Shown here: positions 34,386 through 48,217 of the stretch, one piece after another
Numbering within the stretch: the stretch's first letter is position 1
Layout of the letters: every line of letters starts with the position of its first letter
Source: Siphonodentalium dalli
Lineage: Eukaryota > Mollusca > Scaphopoda > Gadilida > Siphonodentaliidae
DNA: 64,000 nt
Direction of reading: 5' to 3'
Assembly (NCBI GenBank): GCA_032622095.1
Contig: CP136064.1
Span: 42,927,912-42,991,911, forward strand
Made by a program: the position numbers and the translations under genes
Notes under the pieces: generated by a model
The model's input: only the letters and a program-made list of their open reading frames with translations
Database searches by the model: none
What the model was told of the DNA's origin: nothing

Positions 34386-37300
34386 TATTTCCGTTCCCGT
34401 ATAGCGGAAAGGCTTGGGAGAAAAAACTTTTAAGTGGTATATTCGGGTCCAAATCACTCTTCCCATTCGGAAATGCCATAACAAATAATAGCGCTAGACT
34501 TATAAATAACAAAAAGAAAATAAAAACCTCAGTTTATACATCCTGGTGTATGGTGTTTGACTATCTATGGGCGGTAACTCCACAGGGAAGGCGCGGGCAC
34601 AAGTTTTGATGCCCGTGGGCAGTAGGGCATATCGAGTTGTGCATACGGTCCAATTTTCGATGCTCTGCTCCTTATAATTTTCGAGATAACTCCGCGGGGT
34701 AAATGCGGACAATATTCGTTATGCACCAAAGGCATATAACTCATTTAACCCAACACACTTACCAACTTTGAGTTTTCTAATCCTAACACTTTCAGATATT
34801 AAGGCGTTGAAAACGGGTGTAGTATAATAATAATAATGAAACATAATCGTAAAAGGGCCATACCTCTGTCAAATGATATTGGACCAACATGGGGATACCG
34901 TTATTTTCAGTGGATTTTAGATGCCTACAATCGCTAGAGATTTCACGTTACTACTGTCAATAGTTTCGGAGTATTTCCAAATAAACGGAAAAAGGCACCA
35001 ATACAAAAACAATATACTTACTTGGTAACACCATGGAAGTATAATAATGTTCAAATTCAAAAAGTCTCACAATAACAACACACTGCGAGCACGTGTACAC
35101 GACCGGCTTGATGTGAGTACGCGTTTCGTTCATCAACCAATACCCGAAGTGTCAACTTCTGTTATCGGTTTATTAACATCATGTAAACCGTATGGCGAAA
35201 TGTACTGATTCCGACGGGAGCTAATTGTGGGAATGAATTGTGGAGCAATGTAGCACTATATACCACTGGTTGTTGTAATTTAAGTGAATAAACAATATAA
35301 ATATAAAAATGTAGAGGGTGTGTGATTTTTGTACGTTGACCAACTGCCGTAAAAGTCAACTGGAATGAATGTCCATATATATTATGCCCAAGGCAGTGAT
35401 GTTATCCCTAATTTAGGATGATTTAATGGAGATTCTTTGGTGAGTCTTCTAGATTAGGATTCACCTTGCCGAAAGCTCGAATTGTACAGTGCATGAGTGG
35501 GGATTCGTGACAGTGGATTAAGATATACATCGTGCGAATATATTGCCCTTGGCAAGAGACTATATCGGTATAGATGGCAATACAATTGTCACAAAAGATT
35601 AAGAACATACGATGCACAATTCGTGGGCAAAAACAGAAAAGTGACAAGACTTACTTGCGTTTGTATGGAAAGAGGTCAATAAGTAAGTGGAACATATTTA
35701 TATGATAAGATGGTTTATCGACAAAGTGCATGCATAGTAGCATTTGAATAACAAAGTTATGTAAAATAAATATATAGACAATTTTAAACTTTCATATATG
35801 GGCCCTGTCTATTCTTTAAAATACCTACCGAATTGACAGCAATTCATTATCAGTTTCACCTTCTTCAGAGACACATCCACGCAACGGTCGTCCAAAATCG
35901 GTAGATAATAAAGAGCGCTCTTAATTATGAGATTTTGTCATCGTTTTTGACGTATTACTTGTGGATGGTCTTGTACATTTTCCTTTTTTTTTTTGCCTCT
36001 TAAGCTGAAAATTGGCTCAGGAAATTATGAGAATCATTATTGCATTATGGTTATTGCCAAATAATTCGTCCGGAACAAAGATGTAATTGTTTACATTTGT
36101 GCGTAGTTCAGATTTAATGAAATAGCACAATTCGATATGGTTGGATTTTCGACAATTTTTATTGATTGCTGCATTCTTCCAGTGAAGATGCGTATTAACT
36201 GACCTGTTTAAATTATCTACTAAAGGCCACAATACGTTTTTAAAAGGATATTTCCGCGCAAATATCCTGTTACTTTAAAGTGGCATAAATTTGCCACATT
36301 TATAGTCCATTGACTTTCACTACTGTGAACCATACTGTGAGCATCACCAGGGCGTGGCAAAATACGACCCTTTAGCCATTGCGCAAAAACAAAAACTAAA
36401 AAACTAAAAACAAACTCTAAGTAGAAAATGGGCCGTGTGAAAATAATTGGACAGAACCCATATTCGAACTTGGCCTGTAGTTTTAGCTTGGAAACACATA
36501 CCAGCGTTGGTTGAGATCAAATACTCCAAACAGGAGTTATCGGTCGGAAACCGAAATGTTATGAAATCGGTCAGATTCTAAGTCGAAAAAGGGCCGTAAC
36601 TCACGTAAAACTAATTGGGCGGAACCCTTATTCGAACTTGTCCTGTATAATGGAACGGTGCTGTCAAATATAGTGCACCCCACATGTCGACGTTCAATGA
36701 TTGGTCCACATAGTCACGTGGTATAGATCGGTACAAAACACTTGTGGGATGCAGAAAATGCATGATTTGACTGGACGATAGCTTCCGTTTGTACTGGACA
36801 CAAATTCCATTTTTCCTTCTGGGGTGCGCGACAGTTGTTTGTCTGCAGCCCAGAAATGTCATTTAAAACGACACACGTTTGAGCTAAAGATCACAAGTGA
36901 ATAACTCTCATCACATGTACGGTAATGCAAGATTTCAAGATTTTATTGATAGCAAACCATCACAATGGTGTCTCGCCAAACAATTCGATGTATTTAAAAT
37001 ATTTTAATAATGTTGTTAACAGCTGTGAACCATGATTTGCGGCCCCCCAAGAACAGTTACTTGTCAAGATCATAGACCTTGAGAAAACGGTTTGATGGAA
37101 TCATTTAGGCGTATGCTGATTAATATGATCATACACTAGCGTAATTAATTCTATAGCAATTTCGTGCAATCATATCATACATCAAAGCATGTGAGAAATC
37201 AGAGATTCACAATGCAAACAGACTACGAACTCACCGACTCAGACTTAATACCTAAATAAAAAACTTTTAAAAGCCATTCTTTTTGAACAAATTATAGAAT

Positions 37301-38117
37301 ATAAAATACCAACATCAAACTGAAAGTATTCAAAAGTCAAGACTGTTTGTTGTCTAGATGGGGTATTTTACTGAATTTAACCATTAAACTATTGACCTGC
37401 ATGTGTGCGCAATCCGAGTGAGATGTGTACTATACTAAGAAGTTTGTCGATTTCATCATGTCCATTTCATTCATAAAAATGCCATCATGTCCATTTCAAC
37501 TAAACTCGACGAGCAACGTCATCATGTAGCTTTCACCATCGACCGAATTTGCAATAACCTGAATGTATATTCTGCTTTGTTCATAAGTATATATGTGTTT
37601 CTTGTCGATTCATGAACATAGAAGGATATCTGAGGATTATCAGATTCACGTATGTACTCGGTAATATTATGATAATTTAAACGCGATGTAATAACCTTTG
37701 CTTGCATCACGAATTTCGATTTCGATTCCAGTATTGTCCCCAGCCCAGCCAGAGTGATTGAGCTTTTCCCATTGCACGCGACATTTATATTTTAAGGCCA
37801 CTCCATTGCAAATATTTGACAGTCCATACTGTTATAATTATGTTCTCATTAAAATGTAAACCGCGGCTACGAATGAACTTCACTGTGCATAATTCCGATA
37901 GTAACTCCCCTCAATTTCAGATTACGACATTAATGCTTTAACCCCACCGACCTACTGTCCAACAAACGCTCTCGCAAAATTTCAAAACAGCAGTGTCGTA
38001 TTAGATAATAATTGGTGACGCCACAAAATCAGATATAGTCTACATACGACCAAAGCGTCCTCGTTATAATAGTCCTGCGAAAACTTTCGGACAATGGCAA
38101 ACGGCTATATCCACAAG
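34386..38117. other. Unannotated stretch with a hairpin-headed repeat fragment
   Basis: At 36410-36660 two minus-strand units of the repeat seen at 56030-57045 occur: GGGCCGT, then CGAACTTG.CCTGT, in tandem with about 180 base spacing. A small stem GTGGCATAAATTTGCCAC lies near 36281. No gene recognised in the remainder. Confidence 0.4.
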
Positions 38118-38640
38118 GAACAAAAGAGAGCGTTCCGTGTTAATCTATTACTGATATGGTAGAAATAAAGAGCATTTCTTTAACTTCCATACGAACAATT
38201 AAATTAAACAGCTGGAAATTGCAGTGATTACATGGCCAGTAGTTTTCAGAGCATATGTAGCCGGTATATCTATCAATATTTAATGTATTTTTCAACATAT
38301 ATCATACCACTTTCCATATTTGGAACTCTGTCCGTATAACTGTTAATAAACAACATCGACCGTAACTTGTCGGATAACACATATATCAAACTACGTAATT
38401 TAAATGTAAACATTTAGTTCTTAAGCGGACAAGGGTCGTTCTAACCTCCAAACGGATACGATAGATCGATAAAATAGACGAACTATAGATTTACCGACTT
38501 CATATACTCCGAAAACACTTGCCAAAGTCACAGCCGTTTTTCAGCCATTTTCAACTGTTCGACGGAAGTCAGACAGACGCTCTTTATTGCTACCATATCA
38601 GGAATAGACTTCCAAATAACGCTCTTTTCTGTTCCTTGTC
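38118..38640. mobile_element. Possible small inverted-repeat element with AATAAAGAGC ends
   Basis: A ~60-base end at 38118-38180 (AGAGCGTT … CTGATATGGTAG … AATAAAGAGCA) is answered by its near-complement at 38577-38640 (GCTCTTTATTGCTACCATAT … AACGCTCTTTTCTGTTCC). The enclosed ~400 bases are non-coding. Target duplications were not resolved. Confidence 0.55.
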
Positions 38641-39812
38641 GTGCACATGGCTGTTTTGTGCTTGGGACCAAACACCGTATCCACATTTGTGCGTGTTTTT
38701 GGGTTACATAATGCTTGTAGATATGTAGTCCAGGTATTTATCGACCTATTTCGATACTGAGAACAATTCAGAAGCGAATAATATGTGTATTTTGGCGTGC
38801 AAACCGCCATGTGGCTTTAATTAAGCCAAATCAATCATTGCTAAACTAACACAATTGAACAGCTTTATTCTTGAGAAATGTAATAAAATATGGGCGAAAT
38901 ATACATTCCACCAAGCCTGGAGATCGTGGACCAGAAATGTCAACTAAATGATAGAAGAATAGTCCATTTCAGCCTGGAACATAACTGTATGGAACCGCAT
39001 TATTAATACGGAAAAATATCATTGAATGTGCGGAACAATAAAGAGGGTTATTTGTTATTTTTTCCCTGATATGGTAACGATAAAGAGCACGTTTCTCTCT
39101 GTTGTTCGGAAAGTTCCCACAATTTTCGTGGTTTAATTTGATCCTTCAAATAAGCTAATTACGCTCCCGTCCATTCACACCATTATTCCGCATATTATTA
39201 GTAATTGTAATTTACCTTTACCGTACTGAGCGACACATTCCGGTCTGAGTCCCGGTATGCGTAAAAACGACATCAGGAGGCTAAATAGTATGAAAAATAT
39301 ATGTTTCATTCATGAAAATAATGTATTTTGAGAATATATTTTTGACAGAAACATTTATCATTTTTAAATTAGCTGACTGACGTGACGGGGATTTTTTCCG
39401 GTACCCGCCGTAATCATTCTGGTTCATGAATACTTACACCGATTAATTAATTACAAATGTCTATAGGAACGTATCTACGGGCATTGGGGGGCAATTAAAG
39501 ATGCACATCGGTGTCAAAAAATAGTTTAGATTGTTGTCTAATGCAATGACAATACTATTACCTATTAGTAATATTACTACTAGTACTATGATATACTAGG
39601 TATACCATGGCATGATGTCATTGGTGAGTAAAATTACTCATTAATTAAGCCTACATGAAAATTAGGCACCCGAGAGTACGGAAATTGACGGAAGTAATCA
39701 AAATATGCCGAGTCAGTTGAGTGAAAGGACCATAATTACAAGATGAAAATTTAATAGTGTTATAGGCCTAGTCATGTTTCTAATCAACAATTATGTATAA
39801 CATATAATATAT
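38641..39812. other. Unannotated stretch
   Basis: Apart from the AATAAAGAG motif at 39041-39100, nothing was recognised. Confidence 0.4.
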
Positions 39813-40020
39813 TAGGTCTAGGTTAGATTATGGTACCACCGACTCGTGTAACCAGAGAAGGGTGGTATTAAAGTAGGTCTAGGGTAGATTAGGTAACCAC
39901 CAACTCTGTGTAACCAGAGAAGGTGGTATTGAAGTAGGTCTAGGGTATATTATGTAACCACAAACTCGTGTAACCAGAGAAGGGTGGTAATAAAGTAGGT
40001 CTGTCTAGGGTAGATTAGGG
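39813..40020 (+). repeat. 61 bp tandem repeat, three units plus partial
   Basis: Units start TAGGTCTAGG at 39813, 39874, 39935 and (partial) 39996. Each contains CTCGTGTAACCAGAGAAGGG or a close variant and a GGTGGTA run. Confidence 0.92.
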
Positions 40021-40024
40021 TAGA

Positions 40025-40615
40025 TTGATTGTCCCCCGTAGAATTTATTTTCGGGGGACTATTGTAATCAGGTCCGTCGTCCGTCCGTCCATCCGTCCGG
40101 AGTTATAACTCCAGTAATGATAATCCGATTTGATTAAAACTTGGTATGTAGGTGTCTCAACCAAGCACACAGATGCTCTGCAATTCTGGGTTTGATCCGA
40201 TGTTCTTTTATGGAGTTATTTCCCTTTTTTCAACTTTTACTTTTACTTAGAAAATTTCTCACTTTTTCGGTTTCCGGATGATATCTCAAGTTTGGATCAT
40301 TTAATTGCGAATACCGTTTGTGTGTGGATCAGTCATATCAAGATACAGGTTGAGTTCGAATTTGAGTTTGATTCGATGATATTTCCTAGAGTTATGGGCT
40401 TTTTCGACTTAGAAAATTCAATTTTTATTGTTTTTTCTTTGGTTTCCGGATGATAACTCAAGTTTGGATTGTTTAATTGGAAATTCTGTTATTTTTGTGG
40501 GTCGTTCATATAAAAATACAGGTCACGTTCGAATTTGAGTTTGATCCAATGATTTTTCCCAGAGTTATGGGCCTTTCGACTTTGAATTTTTTTTTTTACT
40601 TTCTGCCCGCTGATC
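40025..40615 (+). repeat. Hairpin-headed dispersed repeat (plus-strand copy)
   Basis: It opens with the stem GTCCCCCGTAGAATTTATTT followed by TCGGGGGAC. It continues with GTCCGTCCGTCC, GGAGTTATAACTCC, AAACTTGGTATG.AGGTGTCT and two units around GGTTTCCGGATGATA and GAATTTGAGTTTGAT. It matches 55225-55730 and, inverted, 19880-20620. Confidence 0.88.
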
Positions 40616-41099
40616 CTAAATTGCCTATTTCTCCATTCTGGACACAAACAGATAAACGAGAAAGGCCTTTAATCGAGTATACTAAAGATCCCATATTTAC
40701 TGCGCACAAACCCCGTATGTATACGCATAATGTCGCACACAATCGTTATGTAATCCGAGTCCACCAACAAACTCTCTGGAATTGCAATTATAATTTGATA
40801 TCAGCAATATGTCACTGATAAAAAGAAATTCGAGGTACAGCCTGAGTGGTTGCTCCATTACGTGTCACGTATGATTTATATTATAAGTGAACAGAATCCT
40901 TTATTTTGACTCCATCAAATTTTGGGGAAAATGTGTTGGCAAAGTCCTCCAGAAAACTGGAAAAATAATTATTAAATAGACACTATGACTTTAGCATAGT
41001 GCAATGAACATAAAGGTTGCCTAAAATAACACCATCGCATTAAGCCTTGAAATAGTGTGTCTGTCATTTGCATTTGTCATAAACCATTCATAAACAACA
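40616..41099. other. Unannotated stretch
   Basis: No signal recognised; an open frame running in from the repeat (40477-40818) has no known domain. Confidence 0.4.
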
Positions 41100-42620
41100 T
41101 TCGATAGAAATAAAAAGAATGGAAAAAGGGAATTTGTGAATTTCGTGAAACAGTTTTAGGAAAATTATTCATGCAAATCGTCAATTTATGGATTTTCAGG
41201 AATGTATATAAAATTGATTCACATGTCCTTCCAATTTCAAGTTTATTTTGTCGATCTTACTTTCATGATTCACGAACAGAAAACCATTCCCAGATATGTT
41301 TTTCGAGGTGTGTGCCTTCAAAGATGGGAGTTTACCTGATTTCGGAGCCACACTTTTTAATAATGAGCCAAATTCCATATTTTATAGTCAATTATTTAAA
41401 AAAAAGAAGAAGAGAACAATGGAGGGCTTTGCACTGTTTTATTAAATTTCCTCACTAGATTATATACAGAAAATGATTAAGTTAATGTGCATCTATGATT
41501 GAGAAGAAAGAAATATTCCCAGATAGTTTTTTCGAGTTGTGTGCATTAAAAAATGGGAGTTTACCTGATTTCGGATTTCGTTTTTTTTCTAATTATGTAC
41601 AAAAAAACATTAAAATTGAAAAAGAATGGCACACAACAGGGGGGGGGGTAGTAAACAAATTGCAGGAAGGTATGACGGGGTGGGTGGGTCACCAGAATGG
41701 CCAAACATGTGTTTTTTACATCATGCAAATTTTGTACTAAATACCTTTTGTGCCCTTATATGACATTTGCAACAGTCTAAAACATATAAGAATTTATAAC
41801 TTCAAAAACACCATATTTTTGTTACTGGGACCTCATATGGGCCTTAGTAGAGATGACATTGAGCTATATGGCATTGTTTCATATGGGGCGGTGGGGTGAA
41901 CAAATTCCTTCCCGACATCCTTCGGAAAGAAGCTTCGAGAAATGTAAAACTGAAATAAATAAACTTGTCTTGATGTAACTAAAGCCAAGATCACCTTGTG
42001 CATTGAAAAAGAGCGAGCAACTGTCTCAAACATTAATATGACTTACAATGGCGAGAATATAACTGTCACCACACTGTTCATCAATGCATCAAGCCAATCA
42101 GTGAACTATGTGCATGTCCATCAATTTATGATCTGTTACTCTCACAACACCTAAAATATCCAAGTTTGGCATAGTGACTGTTTGTCATTTACTATAACGG
42201 AGGTTGCTCCAGTAGACTAACAACAGTTTTAAGGCATAATGCTTGATAATGGGCTGGTTAACAAACTAATCGGGAAATGGTTAGAAATTATGGAATTGCG
42301 TGTATCCTGTACAATGACCTAAGTTTGCATATATAAGTAAACTTTTCCTGATGTAACTAATCCCTAGATCATTGTGTGCATGGAAAAAGAGCGAGCAACT
42401 GCCTCAAACATTAATGTGACTATCTATGGGTAGAACATATCTGTCGTCAGTGCTCAAGCCAATCAGTGAATTATTTGCATGGTCTTTCAACTCAGATGAC
42501 CTCTCACAAGACCGAAAGTATCCAAGTCTGGTATAGTGCTGTGACTGCTTGTTATCTATATATAAACAAGTAGGATCTGTCCGGATTATTCTCTCAGATC
42601 CCTGGACCGAGGTCAACCAA
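41100..42620 (+). repeat. Dispersed repeat family R1, copy 3 (contains two empty sites)
   Basis: The first module (41100-41480) matches 590-970. A part of it (CAGATA, TTTTTCGAG, GTGTGC, GGGAGTTTACCTGATTTCGG) is repeated again at 41519-41580. The second module (41640-42340) matches the flanks of the insertions at 22021 and 25479 without them. A part of this module (GATGTAACTAA … GAGCGAGCAACTG … GTATCCAAG.CTGG) is repeated at 42350-42560. No protein is encoded. Confidence 0.85.
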
Positions 42621-42719
42621 TCTATATGAACATACAGAGGTTTACAAAACGTGAGAGTTGGTTATGGGACTTTGGTCTGTTGAATAGTGTGCTTAGAGCA
42701 TCTGCAGATATTAAATCAA

Positions 42720-44720
42720 TATCTGTATTTGCGAATGTCTGTCTGTCTGTGTTCTATAAAAATTCACAGGAGACCATCTAGATGATACCAAAGGGGTCTA
42801 CTAGGTGTAACTTTTTACGAGAAAGATAATGGTGGGGGTTAAAATTTTCTAAAGTTACGCCGTTGTTGTCAGGGGCAGAAAATGGGGAGGGGGCGAATTT
42901 TTTTTTGTCGCCGATTGCCACGAAACTTACATATAATCATCCCATGATATGAAGAATCTAATGGTGTGGTTTAAATATGGCAAAAGTGGCTTCGTTCGAG
43001 TCAGGGATGCACGGAAGGAGCACCAAAATTGATAAAACTAATTTTAGCGCCGATTTCCACCAAATTGATATATATTCTTCATGATACAAAGGAATCTAAT
43101 TGTGCGATTTAACAACGCCAAATTGTAATCGTTTGGATGAGATATTTGGGGGGGGGGGGGCACTAAATTTTATAAGAATGGATTTAGTCGCCGATTGCCA
43201 CCACACTTATACAAAATCATCCCCATGGTATGGAGGAGTCTAATGGTGTGGCTTAAATCTGTCAAATGTGGCCTAATTTGAGTAAGGGGTGCACCGAAAG
43301 GGAGAGGGGCACCAAAATTGATACACAATATTTTTAGAGCCAATTTTCACCACATTGATACACGTTATTATCCATGATACGAGGAATTTAATCGTGTTAT
43401 TCAAAGACGTCATATTGGTGCTGTTTGGGTGAGAGATGGGAAGGGAAGGGTTGGCACCAAATTTTATAAAAATTTGTTTAGTCGCCGATTAGCACCAAAC
43501 TTGAAAATAATAATCTCCATTAAATCATACGTGTAATTGTGTGGTTTAATGATGTCACAAGTGTGGTCATTTGAGTAAGTGGTGTATAGAGGTGAGAGGG
43601 ACACACAAAATTATATCTATATGTTTAGTGCCGATTTCCACCAGATTGATACATATTCTTCTCCGTGATACGAGGAATCTTATCGTGTGGTTTAGATACA
43701 CCAACTTGGTGCCCTCTGGGTGAGAGATATGGGGACATTGAATTTCATACGAATTTGTATACTCGCCAATTTTGACCTATTTTATATATATGCATCTCTA
43801 ATCTCTAATGAGTCTTAAGTGTGTGGTTTAACGGCGACAAAAGTGGCACCGCTTGAGTCCAAAATAGGGACGGGAGGGTCACCAAAACTGATAAAAAATA
43901 TTTTATCAATCACCATCAAATTCAGACACATTCTTCTCAAATGACACGAGAAATAAAATCGTGTTGTCTGTCTTTCTGCATGTGTTCTGTATATAACTTC
44001 ACGGTGTGCAATCGAGATGGCACCAAGGCGTTCTGAGAGGGGTAACTTTTTATGAGGAAGATAATGGTTCGGGTTAAAATGTTCTAAAGTGACGCTGTTG
44101 GTGTCAGGGGTAGAAAAGGGGGAGGTCTGCAAAATTAAAAAGATATGTGAAATAGTTTTGTCGCAGATTTCCACTAAACGCATACATAATCACCTCCGCG
44201 ATATGGCGCTGTTCGAGTCAGGGAGGCATCAACAATTGATTTAATAAACTATTTTCAGCGCAGATTTCCACCAAATTGATATATTTTTCTTCTCTATGAT
44301 ACAATGAATAAAATCGTGTGATTTAAAGACGCCAAATTGCTGCCGTTTGGGTGAGAGATGGGGGGGGGGGGGGGGGGGTCATAGCTATTCTAAGAATTTG
44401 TTTAGTTGCTGATTACCACCAAACCTATATATAATCATCTCCAGTTTATCATGAGTCTAATGGACGTGGTTTAAATAGTGGCGCCGTTAAAGTCATGCAT
44501 GAGGATGGCAGTTGCACCAAAGCTGATACAAATATATTTAGCACTAATTTCCACCAAATTCATACACGTTCTTCTCTAATGATACGATGAATTAAATCAC
44601 ACTTGGTGTCGTTTGGGTCACGGGTGGCGAGAGGATATGCACTATCGTTGATAAGATTGCTATTCGCCGATATCCACCTATACGTTATATAGTCACCCAG
44701 GCCATCTCCATATCATTTTA
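42720..44720 (+). repeat. Diverged ~140 bp tandem array with alternating unit types
   Basis: About a dozen units are marked by a CGCCGATT.CCACCAAA phrase, at roughly 42905, 43053, 43190, 43330, 43480, 43630, 43763, 44161, 44258, 44405, 44541 and 44665. Units alternate between a type with AATCTAATGGTGTGGTTTAA (followed by AAGTGG…CGAGTCA) and a type with TGATACGA.GAAT (followed by AAATTG…TTTGGGTGAGAGAT). A ~160-base block containing GTAACTTTTTACGAGAAAGA occurs at 42735-42895 and again at 43965-44125. G-runs at 43150 and 44361 fall at equivalent unit positions. Confidence 0.85.
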
Positions 44721-44804
44721 ATGAGTTTTGGGTGTTCAATTTCACAATCTCGATAAATGGTGACCCAATTAAGTTACTTGAACAATTACATCTTCTCAAC
44801 TGTC

Positions 44805-47800
44805 ATTTCGGCCAATTTGGCCGGTTACTTCATGTGACTTTTTCATCTGACGTGTGTGTCGGATAATTGATCTGGAGGATTTATGTAAATGTTAGCCCAA
44901 ACTACATTTCCAAGTAACGATGGTTTTGTTGTTTATTTTGAGGAATAATACCGCGTTAGATGAATTCAGCCCAAATATGTTAACAGTTGTCGTGTCAAAC
45001 ATTCGGTAGTAGGTTAGCGTATTTAGTATTTGTGGATGTCCTTTAACATGGGGAAACTAGACTACTGCGCTTGAACGAGCATGTGAATTTGTCGTTTTTA
45101 ATGTACAGCAACTTGATAATCAATAACAGAGGCATTCTCTGTCAAATAAGGTCGCTCTATTCACGGTATTAATTGCGGAACTTTCTAAAGTAAACTACGC
45201 GTAAACGGATACATACGGTAAATTATAGAATGTGCCGGAATCGGCCTAATCGCCCCATGGCCAACCTCGCCCAGCTCGACGTGTGTCAATTCGGTACCTA
45301 CTATAACATGTACCCGAGTCCGATTCGGAATAAAAGATGTATACGGGTGTTATATAGCGTTTGGTCCGTTGTTTCTCAATGAATATTATTGAAATTTGGT
45401 GTATATGTCCGGGCTGGGACATGGAATACAACAACGTTTGAATTGTTTTTAAATTTACAAATTTGTTGATTTTATTCAATTTTTTTTCGTTCTGAAAACA
45501 CACTATAAAGTGTATATAATATAATAACGAACACGAGACATACATAATTTATAAACTGTTAACAAAAGATATCAAATTCAATACATGACAAAGATGACTC
45601 AGTGGACTTTATAAAGTGAACATAAAAACATTGAGGTAAGAATCTTTTTAAGGAATGCAACTTTATTTAATGATAATAAACACATAAATTAAAATAACAA
45701 ACATGAGACATACATGATTTATAAACTGTTAACAAAAGATATCAAACTCAATACATGACAAAGATGACTCAGTGAAGTTTATAAAGTGAACATAAAAATA
45801 TTAAGGTAAGAATCTTTTTAAGCATTACTAAACCGTTTAGCACAGACCACAGTCCACTTCACTCATCCGATCATCACCAAACTTCATATTTATCTTGATA
45901 TTGATCTATCAGATGAGAGCTATCAAATATTTTTTTAATTTCATAGGAAAAAAATGGTCGCCAGCGGCCATATTGCATTTACGTTATATTTTATCGCGTC
46001 ATGTCGATATCTAGTATTACTTAGAAATTTCACCTTTCCAGATTCATAATTGCTCCATTGACTGTAACAGATGAAATATTCCCCTCTTCGGATAGAGTGT
46101 CACTGAAACTTTATTTTGTCAGACTGTCTGTATAATCACTGATTATATATGGCAATAATCTGTAATAAGATGTAGCACTATTTTATTTTATATTTACATG
46201 CAGTGCTGTTTTTATACATCAATTCTAATCCCCCTAGATCATCATGTGATCGATCATACATCGCGCGAGGACCTGGTTGAATTAAGGGGGGTTTTATGGA
46301 TCACTTCTGTCCTCAAGCTAGATTATACTTATGACATTTAATGGCATGTTTCTAACGTGGAGGGTTAGATATGCTTGAGAAACCACCACTCTTTAATTCA
46401 CACCAAGTTCTCAGCTGTCATGTTCGGATATTAGAACCCATAGCCATGATATATGGTTTATTTTGTGTATACTAGTAATATAGTTATTTTCAGTACCTTT
46501 ATATACCAGTACTGTGTATAACAATGCATATAAATTAATCCATGTATACATGTATATTGATTCAACGGATTCAGTGGTTTTGTCCATCAGTCTATCAAAT
46601 TTGCGGGGAAAACATGGCCACAAGCAGTACACCCTGCTAAATTTCTAATTTGAATCAATTGGCGCACCCTGCAGCCAGCTTTTATTGGAGAACTTTTTCT
46701 TATGTGGATATTTTGGGTCACCGCTAGATGTGAGCCATATTTTGTTCTCAAACTGTCCTTGTGAAGACATCACTGCCAGCGGTGATCTTCAATTTTACTA
46801 TTTTTATGGCTAAATAATTTGGTTGATCCTACAGACGACACCCTTGTCCGATCGTCATCAGATTCCACAATTATCTTCTGGATAACCAGGGTGAGAGTAA
46901 TCTAATTTTCCCGAATTTCGTTAAAAAACATTACCACAGGCAGCAATTTGGTATCTTACTCTTTGATCCTCTTTTGCATGACTGAATTGTTTAGCAACTG
47001 TACAGACATATCCCTCATCTGGTTTTTATATACATGTATATCTCTTCATGCGGATAGCCAGTATTACGTAGGTACTTCAACTTTCTGCATTCCTGTCATC
47101 ATTTGAAATATAAAAATTTACCTGATACATGCACCCTTCAAAATTTGTTTCGTCGTATCTATTTTAATGACCCGTATGGTAATATTGATACAGATATATT
47201 TGTCAAACATTTCTTTGTACAATATACAGGTATTTAGTTTGTAACTAAATCTAGAAATATATAATAGTAGCTCGTGGACCCCACTTCGTCCGGGATGTTC
47301 CCCTCTGATTTTCGGAGAAATGCGCGATTTAACCTTGAATTGACTATTTTAAAGGTGAAGGTCATGTCGGGGTCACGATTTGACCCGTCCAAAACACTCC
47401 CCGGACAAAAGTCACGACAAAAGTACCCGTCGAAATCCGCCCGGCTTTATACCCGATTTGACCTTGAATTGACAATTTTGAATGTCAAGATCAGGTCAGG
47501 GTCATGATTTGACCCACCCGAAACACTCCTGGGACAAAAGTAACAGTAGGTATCAAATTTCGTTGAAATACTTCCGTTTTACCAGATTTGACCTTGAATT
47601 GATCTTTTTGAATGTCAAAGTCAGGTCGGGATCAAGATTTGACCCGTCCAAAATACTCCCTGGAAATAATTTCCCCTAGGTATCAAATTTCGTCAAATCT
47701 GTCCGGCAGTTTTCCCGGCCATAGCTAACAGACAAACAGACAGACAAATGTCCAAAATATATATTAAACTAGCTGATGTACTCGACTTCGTTCGGGCTAG

Positions 47801-48217
47801 TTAGGGATTTTTTTTGTGATCGCCTCCATCTGGACAGTACCCAGTATATACAGCGTCTGGCCAAACTATTGTTCAATTGGTCCAGAAACATGCCTATATC
47901 AGCACGTTCGAGAACATGGTCCCACGTGAAATTGGACCCGTCCATATTGCTCCCGGGATCGAAGTAGTCCTACACACAAATTTTTAGTCGGATCGGTCAA
48001 GGTCCAGAAACATGCCTATGAGCGAGGTCAAGTTGACACGTTAAATACCAAATTCGAGCAGTGTTAGAGTCTATAACACATACACACATGCATTCACGCA
48101 TACACACATATATACATACATACAGACAGGTGTTTCAAAATGTATAATCGATAGCTACAACAATTCTATGGTAGATAGTTCACGGCCGACCTGATGCATG
48201 CATCTTAGTTTTCTTGT
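44805..48217 (+). repeat. 3.4 kb direct duplication, copy 2
   Basis: Matches 6294-9677. Differences include a changed stretch near 45240-45335, a replaced ~60 bases near 47020-47085 compared with 8500-8560, and scattered single-base changes. The flanks share nothing with those of copy 1. Confidence 0.9.

Noticed and set aside
34196-34609. 137-codon plus frame and overlapping minus frame
   Set aside because: They lie on the third unit of a tandem repeat, are not shared in frame by the other units and show no domain.
43815-44183. 122-codon minus-strand frame
   Set aside because: It lies wholly inside the ~140 bp tandem array; its length comes from the repeat.
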